From Cardiocondyla obscurior (taxonomy: Eukaryota > Arthropoda > Insecta > Hymenoptera > Formicidae), in assembly GCF_019399895.1 (NCBI RefSeq), contig NC_091882.1, forward strand, positions 4,092,001 through 4,156,000: a stretch of 64,000 nt of DNA, in the 5' to 3' direction. Positions 1-13,672 of this stretch are shown here, one piece after another. Positions within the stretch are counted from its first letter, which is position 1. Every line of letters starts with the position of its first letter. Below the pieces are notes generated by a model that did no database searches, was not told the origin of the DNA, and saw only the letters and a list, made by a program, of their open reading frames with translations. The position numbers and the translations under genes were made by a program.

Positions 1-84
1 GATTAACGCATAAATTACCTTTATTAATTGTCACCGTTTAAAATCGACGCTGATTCTCTCTCGTTTGGCTTGCTTCAACGTCGA

Positions 85-810
85 TAACGAATAGATAGAC
101 GCAGGGGGATCGGGGGGAGGCGGGGGGAACAGGGTGAGAGCGAGCGCGAGCCTACGTGCCGCGCGCTAGGTAGATTTCCCCCACTCTCGCTTTGTCCTTC
201 TCCAGCGGTCGCGCGAGCATACACGTAACTACACACGGCACAGCAAGCACGTGTCTCCGTACCGAAATTCGCATTTTCGTGTAACAAAAACCGCCCTGCT
301 CGCGAGAACTATCTTCCCCTCTCGATTATCCGTGTGAGGAGAGTACGTGCGATACTCCGTGTGCGTAGACCACGTGTGATTTTCCGTGGGAGGAAAGCAC
401 GTGTCGCAACCGGTCGTTCCGCAAAGTATTCGGACGTAATTTTTTGACTTTATTCTAAACGCGAGTGCTGGACAGGAACGCGTCGATAATATTCGCGATT
501 GTAGAATCACGGTCGGGGTGTTCGCGAGTGACTTGTGCGCGGAAGGATGACTCGACACGCAAACTGAGAGGAGAAGCAGGCCTCGGATAGGCATCCTGCA
601 TCGGCGGAGCAACTTTTAGGTAAATATAAATTTTTTTCTTTTAGAAAACCTTTATAAAAATAAAGATTTACTTTTATATTAATTAAAAAAAAAATAACAC
701 GTCTACATTAATATTTTCCATTTTATGTTACAGCCACCGGCAGATTCATCAACTCCGCTGAAGCTCATGCAGTTTGGTAAGTCCCATAATTTTTTTTTCG
801 TAGTTTATAG
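85..810 (+). repeat. Leader/mini-exon duplication, copy A
   Basis: A leader of about 430 bp (about 85-520) closely matches 13673-14135. It contains G-rich sequence, CACGTG at 248-253, 371-376 and 398-403, and the shared string GTGCGCGGAAGGATGACTCG at 535-554. It is followed by one repeated unit (about 520-776). That unit has a block ending in TTTTAG before GTAAAT (donor-like, after 619), an AT-rich spacer, TTATGTTACAG (acceptor-like, ending at 733), a 43-bp block (734-776), then GTAAGT. Reading frames are not conserved between copies, so this is more likely a non-coding RNA gene, a decayed gene or a mobile-element fragment than an active protein gene. The orientation is inferred from the splice-like signals. 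Confidence 0.6.
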
Positions 811-2159
811 TTAGGAATCTTTAAAAAATTAGTGCGCGCATGGTGTTTTCTAGTAGTTTAAAAATTAAATACAAGGTGTAAAGTAACGCTCAGGATATAC
901 AACTGCGGCAAATAAGCTCGTTAACGACGAATTGATAGTATCAAGTGACAGAGGGAATCTGCTCGAGTTTCCTATATATCCTAGCACACGCGAGAGAGAT
1001 TTTATCACTAGTCGCGATGCAAATAACGTCGGGAATATAGGTTGCACCTGGATAATACATACATATATGTAAAACGTGATAACGGCGAATCCATTTAAAT
1101 AAAGATCTCCACTGTGAAAAGCGTAAAAATTAAATACAATAATTTAGAACGTTCATAACAGAATATCAGGTAAAACGTAAAACGTTAGAGATAAAAGATT
1201 GAACCAAAAAAAAGAAAATAAAATTCGATAAGTATTAAAAAATTTAAGAGCAAAGTTAAGCAATCAAGTTTCTTCTATATTTTAAATAATATTTTTTTTT
1301 ATCATAATTAATTTTAATTAAAATCCACTTATATAATACTTAATGCCATTGTTAAGTAAATCGAGTAATCAGCCCATAAAAATATCCGTGTATTAAATTA
1401 TTACGCTTTTTTCAAATGTCTCGAGAACATAAGCTATGCATTCTTCAATGAAAGTTCGCGTTTGAGCTATCGACTTAAAGACAAGGAAAATAAGGCTACG
1501 AGAGAACGAGGTCGCAGGTCAACTCTCAAGCATCGTAACATCTTGCAAGCGGCAACCGATTGGTCACCCGATACTGGTCAACCTGCTCAGGTGAAACCAG
1601 AAGTGTCGCGTGTATTATCGAACGCAACGCAACTTCGCGAAAATCCTTTCAAAATTCTGTCACGGGAGAAATTAATTTCACAAGTAAAAATAATTAATTA
1701 TTTCCAACTAAAAATTACTTTATACAATTACGTATCGTAAAACTACATTGTGATATTTTATGAGAATTTATTTCAATTAATGTAAGAATTAATCTCTCTC
1801 CTTCGCGTCGTTTTTATCTTTATTTTTCGTGATCGATGGGTGATTCGTATGGCAGCCAGAAAAAAAATTTCGATAACGCGTGTTTCGTAATTTTCCGCGA
1901 GTAACAGAGGCATGCCCTACAGATTACTACACGGCCGTAGTAATAAACTGAATTTAACAGCGATTACCTCTCGGCCTTTCGTCCTCGTCAATTTCTGACG
2001 ACGAGCCCGGCGACGATAATATAGATCGGTAGCCCGGAGGGCGCGAGGCATCGAAAATCGAGAACACTGTAACGTCTCGGATGAAAGCTAAGATTCCCGG
2101 AGGAAGTGTGCATAGCTCGGGCCGCTGTTTGTCAAATAAAACAACCACAATGAAGAGCG

Positions 2160-2350
2160 GAGAAGCCGGGTTTCGTAGGGGGAGGAGGTGTCCGGCCTTT
2201 CCTCCGATCGCGAAAGTATCGTCCAGATGGCGAAGCGCCGGTACGTTTACAGATAGGATCGACGGCGGACAAAACTCACGCGGCGATCCCGACACGATCG
2301 CGGCACGGTCCGTACACGTGCAACCCCGGGGCCGCCAGGGGGAAATTATT
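2160..2350. other. CpG-rich patch without a convincing gene
   Basis: A GC- and CpG-dense stretch inside the AT-rich fringe intron. Both strands are open (about 90-113 codons each), as expected in CpG-rich DNA. No domain, splice context or motif is recognisable. It could be an intronic regulatory element. Confidence 0.25.
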
Positions 2351-5300
2351 GATTATTAAACTCGGGGCCCAGCGGCGCGGTAACTATCACGAGGCGATAC
2401 GCCGTTACAAAATTCGTGATAAACAATCTCAACATTTTCGATCAAATTCTCTCGCAATATCCAGTAAAAACACATTTTACTTTAACACCGAAAAAAAAAG
2501 AGAAAGAAACAGAATCATTATCTGATAACGATAAAATTAAAAACGGTAAACTTAATTAGCCTGCTTATATCGACATATTTTAGATGTCAATTTTTTTTTT
2601 TTTTTTTTTACGAGCACAGTACATGATTATGCAAATACGGCACGTATATTCAAGATTATTAATCCCTCACCCATGGCAGCGAATAATAATATACACGTCA
2701 TAATAGACCCGATCGGTGCGGCAATACAAAGCGCACGCGTTTGATGGCTTCTGATCAACTCATAAAGTCGTGTGTGCACATATGTACGTAAGTACACGCG
2801 CGACAATCATATTAGATAGGTCACGGGGAATAAAATTTAATTGCGTTGACATTTCAACGTTAAAAGCCATTAGACGTCGAATATTTAATTAGCACGTCCC
2901 ACCATTATTATCCGTCATAAATGTTAAACGTCATTAAATGATATGAATAATTACATTAATTAGAATTAAAGATATTATGTGCACAATTCTGTTATGCATG
3001 ATATTCGTTAAATCGCGATATCCGATTAAATATTATTTAGGTGCTACGAACCGTTATGTCCGTAATGCCAAAATTATCGTATTATCAATTTTACAAGAGA
3101 GAAGTACCTATCAAAATTACACGTAACAAAGTTCCTTTGATCACGAAAACAATTCACGCAAGTTGCGGAGGATTAACATTTGTATGGAATTTCAGAATGT
3201 TTTTTTCTTTTTTTTACGTACCGTTAAATGCTACAGGCATTACATGAATTGACGTTCGATAAATTAAACTAGACGGTTAGAGCCGCGTGTCGGTGCATCT
3301 CTGTGACAATGCGTTGCATTGTACAGCGCGGAACTGACGGGAATTACGTGCACCTTGCCAAGGATTAACCGTGAACATCATGACGGGCTTTTGCTCCTCA
3401 CCGACGACGAACCGTTCGTCGACTTCCGCCGCGGGCTCTGCCGCCGTTTACATGTGCATTATATTTACGTACGCACCGAGAGAGAACGGCACGTACCTAC
3501 CACGCGCGTATTCTAAATTTCTAAACGCGAGCTTGATTGCCGATTGAAGAAAGATAATACACGGTCGCGAAGATAGAGTTAAAAAGAAGCGACGGAATTA
3601 TCGGCTAGGTGTTCGTCAAACGGGGCGCACGAATTTAGAGGCGGCACACGTCACGTAGACTCTTTTGTTCCACTTTCGAATGTATCAAGTTATACTGTGT
3701 ACCGGCAAGCATCACGCCGGATGTAGCAATAAGCGGCTCGGCGAGAGTCAATGAGATATTTCCGGGGCCTCTCACTGCAGAATATTACATTGATAACAGA
3801 AATTACCTTCCAAGTACACGCGACGGACGGCAAGACGTTTCTTTCGCTGCTCTGACCAAAAAAAAGAGGAGACGAGACGAGTTTTGTCGCCTTCTCGATC
3901 TAACCACTCGTATTCTCAATGGAATCATTCATGCAGGGATATGTATAGGAACTCTCGGTTAAAAACTCTTGGCTAAAAAAAGCAGAAACTTGCATCGAGC
4001 ACGAGCTTATCGGGAATTTTAAGAAATCGTAAATGACGGTTTTTAATCGGTCTAATTATAAATAATATTAAATATACAAAAAGAAAAAAAAAATATTCTA
4101 ATTAATCAACCGGACTGACTGTGAACGAAGCGCGAGATGGACGAAATACGTTCCACCGCCTGTCTCCAATACGCGAAACGCGTAACTTTCATCGAGCGAG
4201 ATCTCTCTCGGCTCCGCGAGAGCAAACGTCTGCGGCAAAAGAACGGTACGAAAGAACGAATTAAACGAGCCCGAGGGGACTCGCGTGAGTACCTTCGTCC
4301 CAGCGGTTACAAGGCGAGGAAAAATGAAAGCAGAAGAATCGGAGAAGGACGCGGCGAAGGGGAAAGGGAGCGCATTGAAACGCGTCATTCGATCGCGAGG
4401 CTGGTATCAGGTGCAAACCAGTTTCGGTGCATACAGAGAAGAGCCGCGCAAACCCGTCGGTGCATCGGCGATCTGCAAACAGCGATACGTACGCTCCGCA
4501 AGAGACGCGTGTGCGTGTCCGTGCGCCGCGATCTGTTACTGAACGAGTTCGTGCAACGATGTAAATCCGTTTGAGAAGTGTACGCGAGGCCGCGTGCTGC
4601 TATCGCGCATATTTTACGCGCCCTTACTCGCCGCTGGAAATTTGAATGTAAAATAAATTACACCGTAAACGACGCCGCGATCTCGGCCGGTCGGAGACCA
4701 CGCGCTCGTAAACGATCTCCCTCCGACCTTTTTTTATGCGGAATCTTACAAATGCCGATTACGCCAAATGAGCGTGGAACGTTGACAGACACGTACGACG
4801 CAACTGCTGTTTTATTTTATCGAAGCGCTGTCGCGAGACACTTGAGGAAAGTGATTTAAACATTTCTCGCGGCGTATGGATATCACTTACGAATAAAGAA
4901 AGTCTATAATTTAATTGTCAATCGAGTGCACCACTTTAGACATAAGTAACTTTTACAGAAACTTTTTAGGAAATCAACCTCTGTAATATTTTCTAAATTA
5001 AGTTAAGCTATTTTTATATTTCCAAAAAAAAAACTTTTTATTTAACCGTGCTAGGTTTTTTTTTTCTAGAATTTTTAAATTGCGTAATCATACTATTAGT
5101 TTGCAGTAATACATATTTTCATAAATCATTCTGTCGAAAATAATACTCCACTCACAAGCACTCGCAGTTTTTCAAAGCAACCCTTTCATAGATAATGCCC
5201 TGCCGCTACGATCTACTGTTCACGCACGAGATTTCCCTTTTCTTGCTATTCCTAATGCGACCTCCTCCGTGTCTACGCGCGCGGAATTATACGGCCTGAA

Positions 5301-7146
5301 AAGCCCGGGGCTGCGCCTAGGAAAAGGATCGAATCGCCAAGTAATAATCCAGTAGCAAAATCGTACTTGATGCGCGCGTGCATTAACCGCGATTTTCTAC
5401 GGAACGAGTCGGCGATTTCCATAATGATCGCGCGGCGATCGTGCACCGATTAATTTTATTGGAGTTACGCAACGGCGAATCTAGCCAATTGCCGACGACT
5501 GCGCGGTTCAACGATCGAGCGTTAAATAAATCAATTGCCCACGCTGAGACGAACGGTCGATCCGGCTAAATGATCGATGGCAATGGCGACACTCGGAGAC
5601 ATTTGCGCATGCATAAAACGCGTGATATAATACGCTTTAACGCGGTCAATAAAAAATTTAATCACAATGAGCATTACACTTGTCAACGAGAGTGATTTAA
5701 AAAGCCTCTCGCTCGATGCAATTTATTCCGCTAATGCACGACAGATGTTCAAATCAAAAATGAACTCAAAAAGTGAAATCAAGTCTCACGAGGATTTACC
5801 TTCGTTGTTTCTCATTAGCGAAATGGATGCATTGTGCACGAACGTGTGTCGTAATGTTATACGTGTATACTACTGAAATTCGTATCACGTCTTGAGAGAC
5901 GCGCGGAAATATCTACGAGACACCTGCGGCTGCGAAATACGTCTGTTTTTAAGGCGAGATTACGTTGAACGTCAGGAAACAAGACGATCTTTCGCTTCAG
6001 CGACCCACGTTCGAACGAAAGCCACGTGTCGATGAGAATTAAAAGAAACAAGATCCGACAGCCTGCTTAATGTCGGTAAAGATTAAAATTGAGATCAAAC
6101 GCGACAGGAATGCATTATGAGTATAATCGGGAACGCATTTTATGCTAAATACTTTAAATAAACGCGAGATAGAATTAGTAGAAAGCACGAAACAGATACT
6201 TTTGTTATCTATTATTCGTATAAATTAACTAAATTTTTTTTTAATAATAAGAGCAGTAAGAAATTTAAAAAAATAAGGGAAAAAGGAAAAAGGGCAAGAC
6301 GGTCTTTCCGACATCTCTAAACGCTTATTACGTGGTATTATTGGCGACTTGTACATGTATAATACGCGGTCACGCGACGTTAACTAGTCGCGAGAACTCC
6401 AGGACGTCCAGGAGGCAGTACAAGTTTTTTGTCTCGACGTAGGTACCGCGCGTTCGTGGCGCTGGATAATTGTATCCGAGCACATCCACTGCAATTATAT
6501 AGAAACCACCTGGAGAAGTGATACGAGAGAGAAAGAAAGAGAGAGAGGAGAGATATAAGTAGTTAAAAAAAAAAAGAAAAGAAAGTTCTTCTTTTAAACT
6601 TTTCTCAAAGCAACTCTCGTCGAAGTCGATACGTTGAAGCAAAGATCAATATGCTAAACGCGAATATTCGCAAATAAATCAATCGCTACTAAAATTAACA
6701 CCCTAGCAACACACGTCACCGACGAAATGTTCGACGGTCGCTGTGTTTCGTTCGTTAAGTGTATATACACCTTAAGATATGAATTCGTGTTCTCAGATTC
6801 TTTGAGACTATGTCAAAGGAATGCGAGATAGCGAATCATTTTTTAAGTTTCTTGGAAAGAATACATTATTTGAGCATGATAGGTCGTATCACTGTGCAAA
6901 CTATAATAGAACTTTGTCGGGGGTGCGATAAAATGACCTTAGCACCTCTTATCTCATGAAAGTCCTTTTATCAAACGAAATGGATATTACATCTGCCTGC
7001 GACTACGTTTTAAACGCTGTATCGCGTTAATTTATAATGTTCTCTAAAAAAAATTATACTCATAAAAATTAAATATATGCGTATCTAATAAAGCATGAAA
7101 ATACTGCAATAACTAAAGTAAAAAGTTCTCTTTTCAAACTGATAAA

Positions 7147-7151
<5 letters not shown>

Positions 7152-7177
<26 letters not shown>
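7152..7177. repeat. Poly-A tract
   Basis: A run of about 26 A residues in non-coding sequence. No element body with a retroposon signature is visible beside it. Confidence 0.9.
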
Positions 7178-10100
7178 TAGACAAATACAAGTTTTAATAA
7201 AACTGCTTTTTAACGAGAAAATTTATTCTTAAAAATTTCAACACAAAGTTCCATAAATTTGCACCGTGATTATTTTTTATCGGCACTAAGGATCTAAGTG
7301 GCTGTGCGTAAAACGTCTGTATAATTGGACGAAGCAAGGTGTGAAATTGTTGGCGGTAATTTAAGCGGACGAGAAGCCGTAGCGCGTTTCACCGGTAAAA
7401 CACTGAAATTCCACGTCTCGAGAAGAAAACACGCGTTATCTCGGTCAAGCTAATCTCGCAGTTTACGAAACTTATTTAAAAACGTCGATGGTATCTTGAT
7501 GCGTAACCGTTAATAACCGTATCCTTTTAGAGAAATTTAAGATAATAAGTTGCGTACTTTAGATTCACCTATCTTTTCTCAAAATCTTGTAAATTTAAAT
7601 TTAAATTTTTCACAAATTAAATAAACAGTAAATATTAATTAAGAATTTTTTTGTGATTAATTCAATCATATGATATTTATCGTTAAAATAAAAACAAAAT
7701 TAAGATACGGTCCAAAAGCAACCGGATTTTTTTTTCTCAATATCCGCGAGAGAAAAAAAAATAAATATTTAAGTTCAGAAGGAGACAAGAGATAGATTTT
7801 CCGTAGAAACGGAGGAAGATAGTTAAAGACGGGAAGAGCGATATAAAAAACGTGGCAAGCCCGCATGTGACATTCGAGACACTTTTTCCCTTTCTCCGGC
7901 TATCTTCCGCCGTCCTCTCGAAAGACTCGAAAGGCTTCAGTTGGTAAGAAGGAGGAAGAGAAAGAGATTGAATCGTCTCCTCCCGGCCAGCTGGTACCCA
8001 CTTCCCTCAGTCTTTAATCTCTTCCCGCCTGTCTCGTCTTCACGTCGCGAGGACGAGCTCGATGAGAGACAACGCTACCTTTCTCTCCCTCTTTCTCCTC
8101 ATCTCTTTCGTATCGCAGAATCCTTATGTATTGTGAACCGTTGAAAGAGCACAAAAGAAGTGCCCTCTGCGAACCGTTTTGAAATGCCCTGAGAGAACCG
8201 TGAAAAATGCGCTCTCGTTCACGGAAAAGATATTCAACTGCGACACCCCCAGTTTTAAATTACATAAAAATTTTTTTTACGCTTTTAAACGGTCTATCAA
8301 ACATTTCATTACGAGTGGTATAAATGTATACACGACGGAAGAATTTACCTGACCGTAAAATAATTAAAATAAGAGCACGACGCGCGAGGCGTACACTTTG
8401 TCAAGTGTTCGGTAGGCTAATTTCCTAGAACGATCCGTCGTCGATACTTAAATCGGCCGATTAGATAGGCGGTAGAGCAAGTAAACTAGAGCGTGTGACG
8501 GCGCATGAATACGGAGAGATACAAGATCAAAGACCGGATGCCTTCTGCCTCTACGAACGCGGAAAAAGACATACGCCCGTGTCACAATAAACGCGCAAGA
8601 ATATATTATTGTAAGCGGTACTTTTTTGCACCGCTGAAGAATTATGTAAAGCCGTATAGTGATCGCAAAATATTCCATACGTTTCTGGCAATTACCGCGC
8701 AGATGCCCGACACGTGTGATCCGACAGTGTAATGAAAATAAACGTTATCGATATATTTTTAGATAAATTTACTGATCGCACGTTCGATGTAAAGAAAAAT
8801 AATTAAAATAATTTATGAATAAAATGCGTCATATATGCGGATCGGAGCTTTACATCTAGTAAAGTTAATTTAATTAAATATATTTGATAAATCTTAAGAA
8901 GATGCTTTTCTTAACTGAAAGCAAACGCCGACCACCTTAATTGGTTTGCGGCGAAGTCGTTTACGGCGACAGGCCATTAGATCTGTTTTTCTAGGCGCTT
9001 CACGTAAAGATAATATTTTGACGACGCGTGGTCGTGTGGAATATGTATGTGTAAAAATGTTAGAACTGTATGTATGCCAGTCGGCATTTCGGCCACCTAA
9101 AGTAAACACGAATCTCCGACGGTCAGGTCGCAGTAATAATACTTTCGTGCGTAAACAATGCGGAAGTCCCGGCCGGCTTACCGAAGTTTACCGTGCACAG
9201 TCGTATTTAAATTACACATTTTTTTTTTTTTTTTTCGTGCATCGACTCATTTTCCACACTTGAAAAACGCACCTATGCAAATCCATTAACGTCTCTTTTC
9301 TGTCCCAAGAATGTTCAAAGCGTGCACGATGCAAGTATTAGTATTATACCTTCATATATTTGGTTAAAAAAAAAAAAAAGAAAAAAAAAATTAAAACGTG
9401 AGAAAGAGAGATTGTGATCGAGTCTCTAGTTAAGACGTTAATAAAAATAATAAATTTTTGTCAAACTTGCGACAAGATTCTCGACTCCGCTAGGCAAAAA
9501 AAAAATTAATTTTAATTTTTCACGCGCGTATATCGTATCGAAGATCGTTCATCACTAGACTTACGTATCGCGTCATTCTAGTTTCGTCGTTTACAGAAAG
9601 CGAAGCTGAGTAAGCCTCTCTCTCGACGTACGAAAGTAAAAAGTTTATCGTGTTACGCGAAAAGAAACTTGACGTCCCATTGTATTAAACAAGCATTGTT
9701 CGTCGTTGACGCGTTCTGCTCGCGAGTACAGATACATCTTATCGAATATCGGGGATTATCAACGTCCGGTCGAATAGCGGATCGCTATACGAAGACCCGG
9801 ACGTCTGTTCGAAGAAAAAAGATACGCGTCTGGCACCGAATAAACCCTCCCGGCAGCGGATATAAAGCCTGTCTTCACCAACGATATTCGTTCGAGTGGA
9901 GCGATACGGATGTTTTTGCGCTTCGGGGCTTATCGAATGAACCGAGATCGGATAATTGTTCCAAGAACGGCTCACGTTATTCCTTCCCGTGCAAGACAAT
10001 TACGCGGATAATCTTATTAATGCGCTAAATATGAGATAAGAATAAAATGCGAAAGAGCTTTATCGCGAGTCTTCGCTCTACGAGATAAGTTATTTAAATA

Positions 10101-10380
10101 TCAGGGACATCGTTATATTATTCGCTGCATGTTAGAGTTATTGGAGAATAAAAAAAATGGTACTCACTTTCGACCGCTGTCGAGAAATCTGTCGAACTCG
10201 ACCGACATCTTACAACAAAGGGCCCGCCGATTGTGCGAAGATGAGCACTTTGTGTTGATCATGTGGCCGTCTGAAAGCAAAAGAAGGATGGTAAATGTAG
10301 GGTGGGCGTGCAATTAATTAAGAGGTTAATAATCACCCTCGCGAGCCGCTACCACGGCGGTCTAATTAATTTAGGCTGAT

Positions 10381-10408
10381 GGTTCTCGCTCCTGAAGAAG
10401 CGAGAACC
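10381..10408. other. Perfect 10-bp hairpin
   Basis: GGTTCTCGCT at 10381-10390 and its exact reverse complement AGCGAGAACC at 10399-10408 are separated by an 8-nt loop. There is no downstream U-tract and no gene end nearby, so it is not a terminator. Its function is unknown. Confidence 0.6.
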
Positions 10409-13400
10409 GTCCTCCCGACAGACAACGATACGCATACAACCGAAGATCTTTTATCGCATAATTAAATCGGAAATTATTAATCGAAATCGAAGTTAATTAT
10501 TTTCAATTAAACTGATACGTGGAAGTCGATAGAAAGTCAAAGTAATATTCTGTTACTAAAAAAATAATATTTATCATTTGCTTGTCACCAACTAAAGTTC
10601 CCAATTGGCACGTTAAAAAAAAAAATTTGTCTTTTCTTTGTCGTAAGTTTTTAAAAAAAAAAAAAAAAAAAAAAAACGTTAATTTTATGTTTCTTATAGC
10701 GTTACCGCGTGCCATCTCTCGCGCGCGGTTGTCGGCATCCCGAATAAATCGCGAGGGATGGATCGAGTTCGAGTCAGGTAGAAGCGGTAATGAGAAATAG
10801 CCGGCGCAGAGGTGCAAACCGGTGTGGGGCGCGTGGTTGGGTCAAATGTCGGACGGTGCCCGAGGGTTCGCGTGCTCATCCCTTCTCTCGCGCCGTCATC
10901 CGCGCCCGATATCATCCTCCTCGGAGCCCGCGTCCACCCACGCTTCTGCTTGCTCTCATGACTAATGCGGCCCGAGCTTTGAGCGAAACAATATCGAGTT
11001 CACCGTAGACGCATTTGAGCGCTCCCAATAATTCACGGGATTTTTTTTCTTCCGCAGAAACCGACACCCCGCGATTATCAACCGCGCATCTCGCTTTCGT
11101 CGCTTTAATACGTACTCGACCCTACTTCATACTCGTGTGCGAAAGAACGTGCCCGGTACTGCACTACGCTTTCCTTCGAAATTCTTTCCGTCTTTTTTTT
11201 CTTAACATTCGGATGTGAAAACGACAGCGTTATTGAACACACGCTTTACACGCGATCGAAATAACGCAGGTGAGAACCTGCTTTTCACCTCGGTCCACTC
11301 GGTATCATTCACGATTTTCTCCTTCCTCGTCTCTCCTCCTGTGTGCATCCTCTCTCGGCCATTTCTCATCATCCGCTTTCTCCGCCTTCTCGTCATCTGC
11401 ATCCGCGCCCGAGGGTGCAATTGAGGTACGTGCCATAGTAGGTTGGCAATGATATCACCGGTCAAAATTCCCCCTTACTGTTATTGCAAGTATTATAACC
11501 CCGTCACTGAACTTACATTGCGACTTGAAGCAAACGATAAATTCAATTTTCATCGTGTTAAAGAATTTTTTTAGAAACTAAAATTTCTTTAATAATAAAA
11601 AATACCGATGTAACAAAATGTATTTTAGAATTGACTACTTTAAGATTCAACAAATCACGTTAACGTAGCGAAATTAAATTTTAAAGGAAATAATCATATT
11701 AATTCAAATAACCTTCACAAAAGTAAAAGCATACCTATTTCGATTCATTAAAATTCATCGAGGACAACTGCGATTTATATTTTTCAGAACCAATTAATTC
11801 TTCAAAAAGGAATATTAATGAGAGCTCAAATTAAAAATTAAACGCTACAGCAAGCAAATTATTTTATATAATTAATTCTAACCTGCATTAATAATCAAAA
11901 CAAGTTTGTCTGTTTATTAATGACGCGATTATCGTGCGTTTATTACGAAAACCTTATGACTGACTTTAAATTTTCGCGTATAGAGAAGCTATCGACGCGA
12001 TCGATTCATCTATAACCAAGCATTGCAGGATCTCGTGCAGGGTATACTTGCGTGAGAAGCTCGCAAACCGGTCAGTCAACATGTATGTGAAATATCGTGA
12101 AACTTATCAGAGCGATTCGCACACGTGCGTCTTTCAACACGTCGAGTTCTCTTTATTGAACACCCGGCGTTTCCTATTAGTAAGTAATTAGCCAGTGTCA
12201 GCGTATACTTATCACGATATTAATTAATCGCCTCCAAGTGAAAGAATATTTTTAAACAAAACATCAAACGATGTGACAATTCGTGATCAAAGCTCCATTG
12301 TATACATAGTATAATTAACCTGATTGCAATATTTTAATAAGTTTATCGAGAAGCAAAACTTTGTTGTAAAAGATACAGCAAACTCCTTGAGTTTAGAAAC
12401 TTAATACAAAATTAATTTAGTTTATCTGGTTTACTTAAAAAAAACTTGACAATCGAATTACCTCTCGTAATATTGAATAATAAAATGGTAAAATTATTAG
12501 AGATAATTAATAATGTTTTTTCGCTGTTTTAACGCTCTCGATTCAGAGTAGCCTCGAGCAATCGTCTAAATAAAATGCACCTTAGCACGAGGCTCTCTGA
12601 ACGAACGAGCAAGACGCGGATATGACTAAACTTCCAAAATGATTGACGAGCGACTCAGTTCCTACGAGCAAACGAGACAAGCTCCTGCACACGCGCTTAT
12701 TTCGCCAGCAATTATCACATAAATGAGGGCGACCATTAAGGCCCACCATCGTAATTATCTGTGCCTTGTCTTACACGAGGAATACGTACTTCACTTGGGC
12801 GTCTTTTTTAATTGAGCCATTTATACAAAAAATGTTTACACTCTTGAGCATCAGCAAATATTCTCACGACCTCGAGAACGTTTATCAAAGGCTACATCTA
12901 ATATTGTTCACGTAAAACTTTTTTTTTCGTAAAATTAAATAAAACCTTAAAAAAACTATAGACACATGATAGAAATGTGAGCGTGCGTACTACCATGCAA
13001 CCATTCTGAAAATATAACTTTTAGTTTAATTAAAAATTATTTTATCCATTATGTTAAATTTTATTTCACTAGAATTATTTAATTAAAATATTTCTCATTT
13101 AAATATGATGTTAAACGTAATTGTTAAACATGCAACCAAAGTTTTAAGTACGTTTAGACAATATTGAAACGAAACAACGAATGGCTGAATGGTAACTAAT
13201 TATTCGATGATTAGATTAATTTTTTTTAAGCGTAAAAAAATTAGTAGCAAGAAATTATTAATAAAAATACTCACTGGTCTGATTTTGGAAGTACGGATCG
13301 TCTCTGTCGGTGAAGAACCAGGTCTGGAAATAGAATCGAAAGAAAAAAAAGAATTATATTTTGATTACACATACACGACCGCTTTCGATTGCATCCGATG

Positions 13401-13672
13401 TAGCGCAATAATCACGCCACGTCACGTACGCGTTTGATTGTTTGCCGCAGACCATCTAGCCAAACAACACGCATCACGTATCGATCATAAATTTAAATCC
13501 CTTTCTTATCCCTTTGAAATGGATCGCTCCATTCGCCTCAGTTGTATGCAATAAATCTTTACAGTCTTAAAGCACTTTGCGCGCAAGACACGAGAAACTG
13601 GGCTACAATGTAAAGCGAAGTTCTTTTGATTTTTCGATCGATCTGAAATATTAGAATTAAATCGAACGGGAG

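Noticed and set aside
4137..4574. 145-aa Arg-rich open frame with ATG
   Set aside because: Overlapping open frames exist on both strands in the same CpG-dense patch; there is no domain, and the composition is typical of chance frames in GC-rich DNA.
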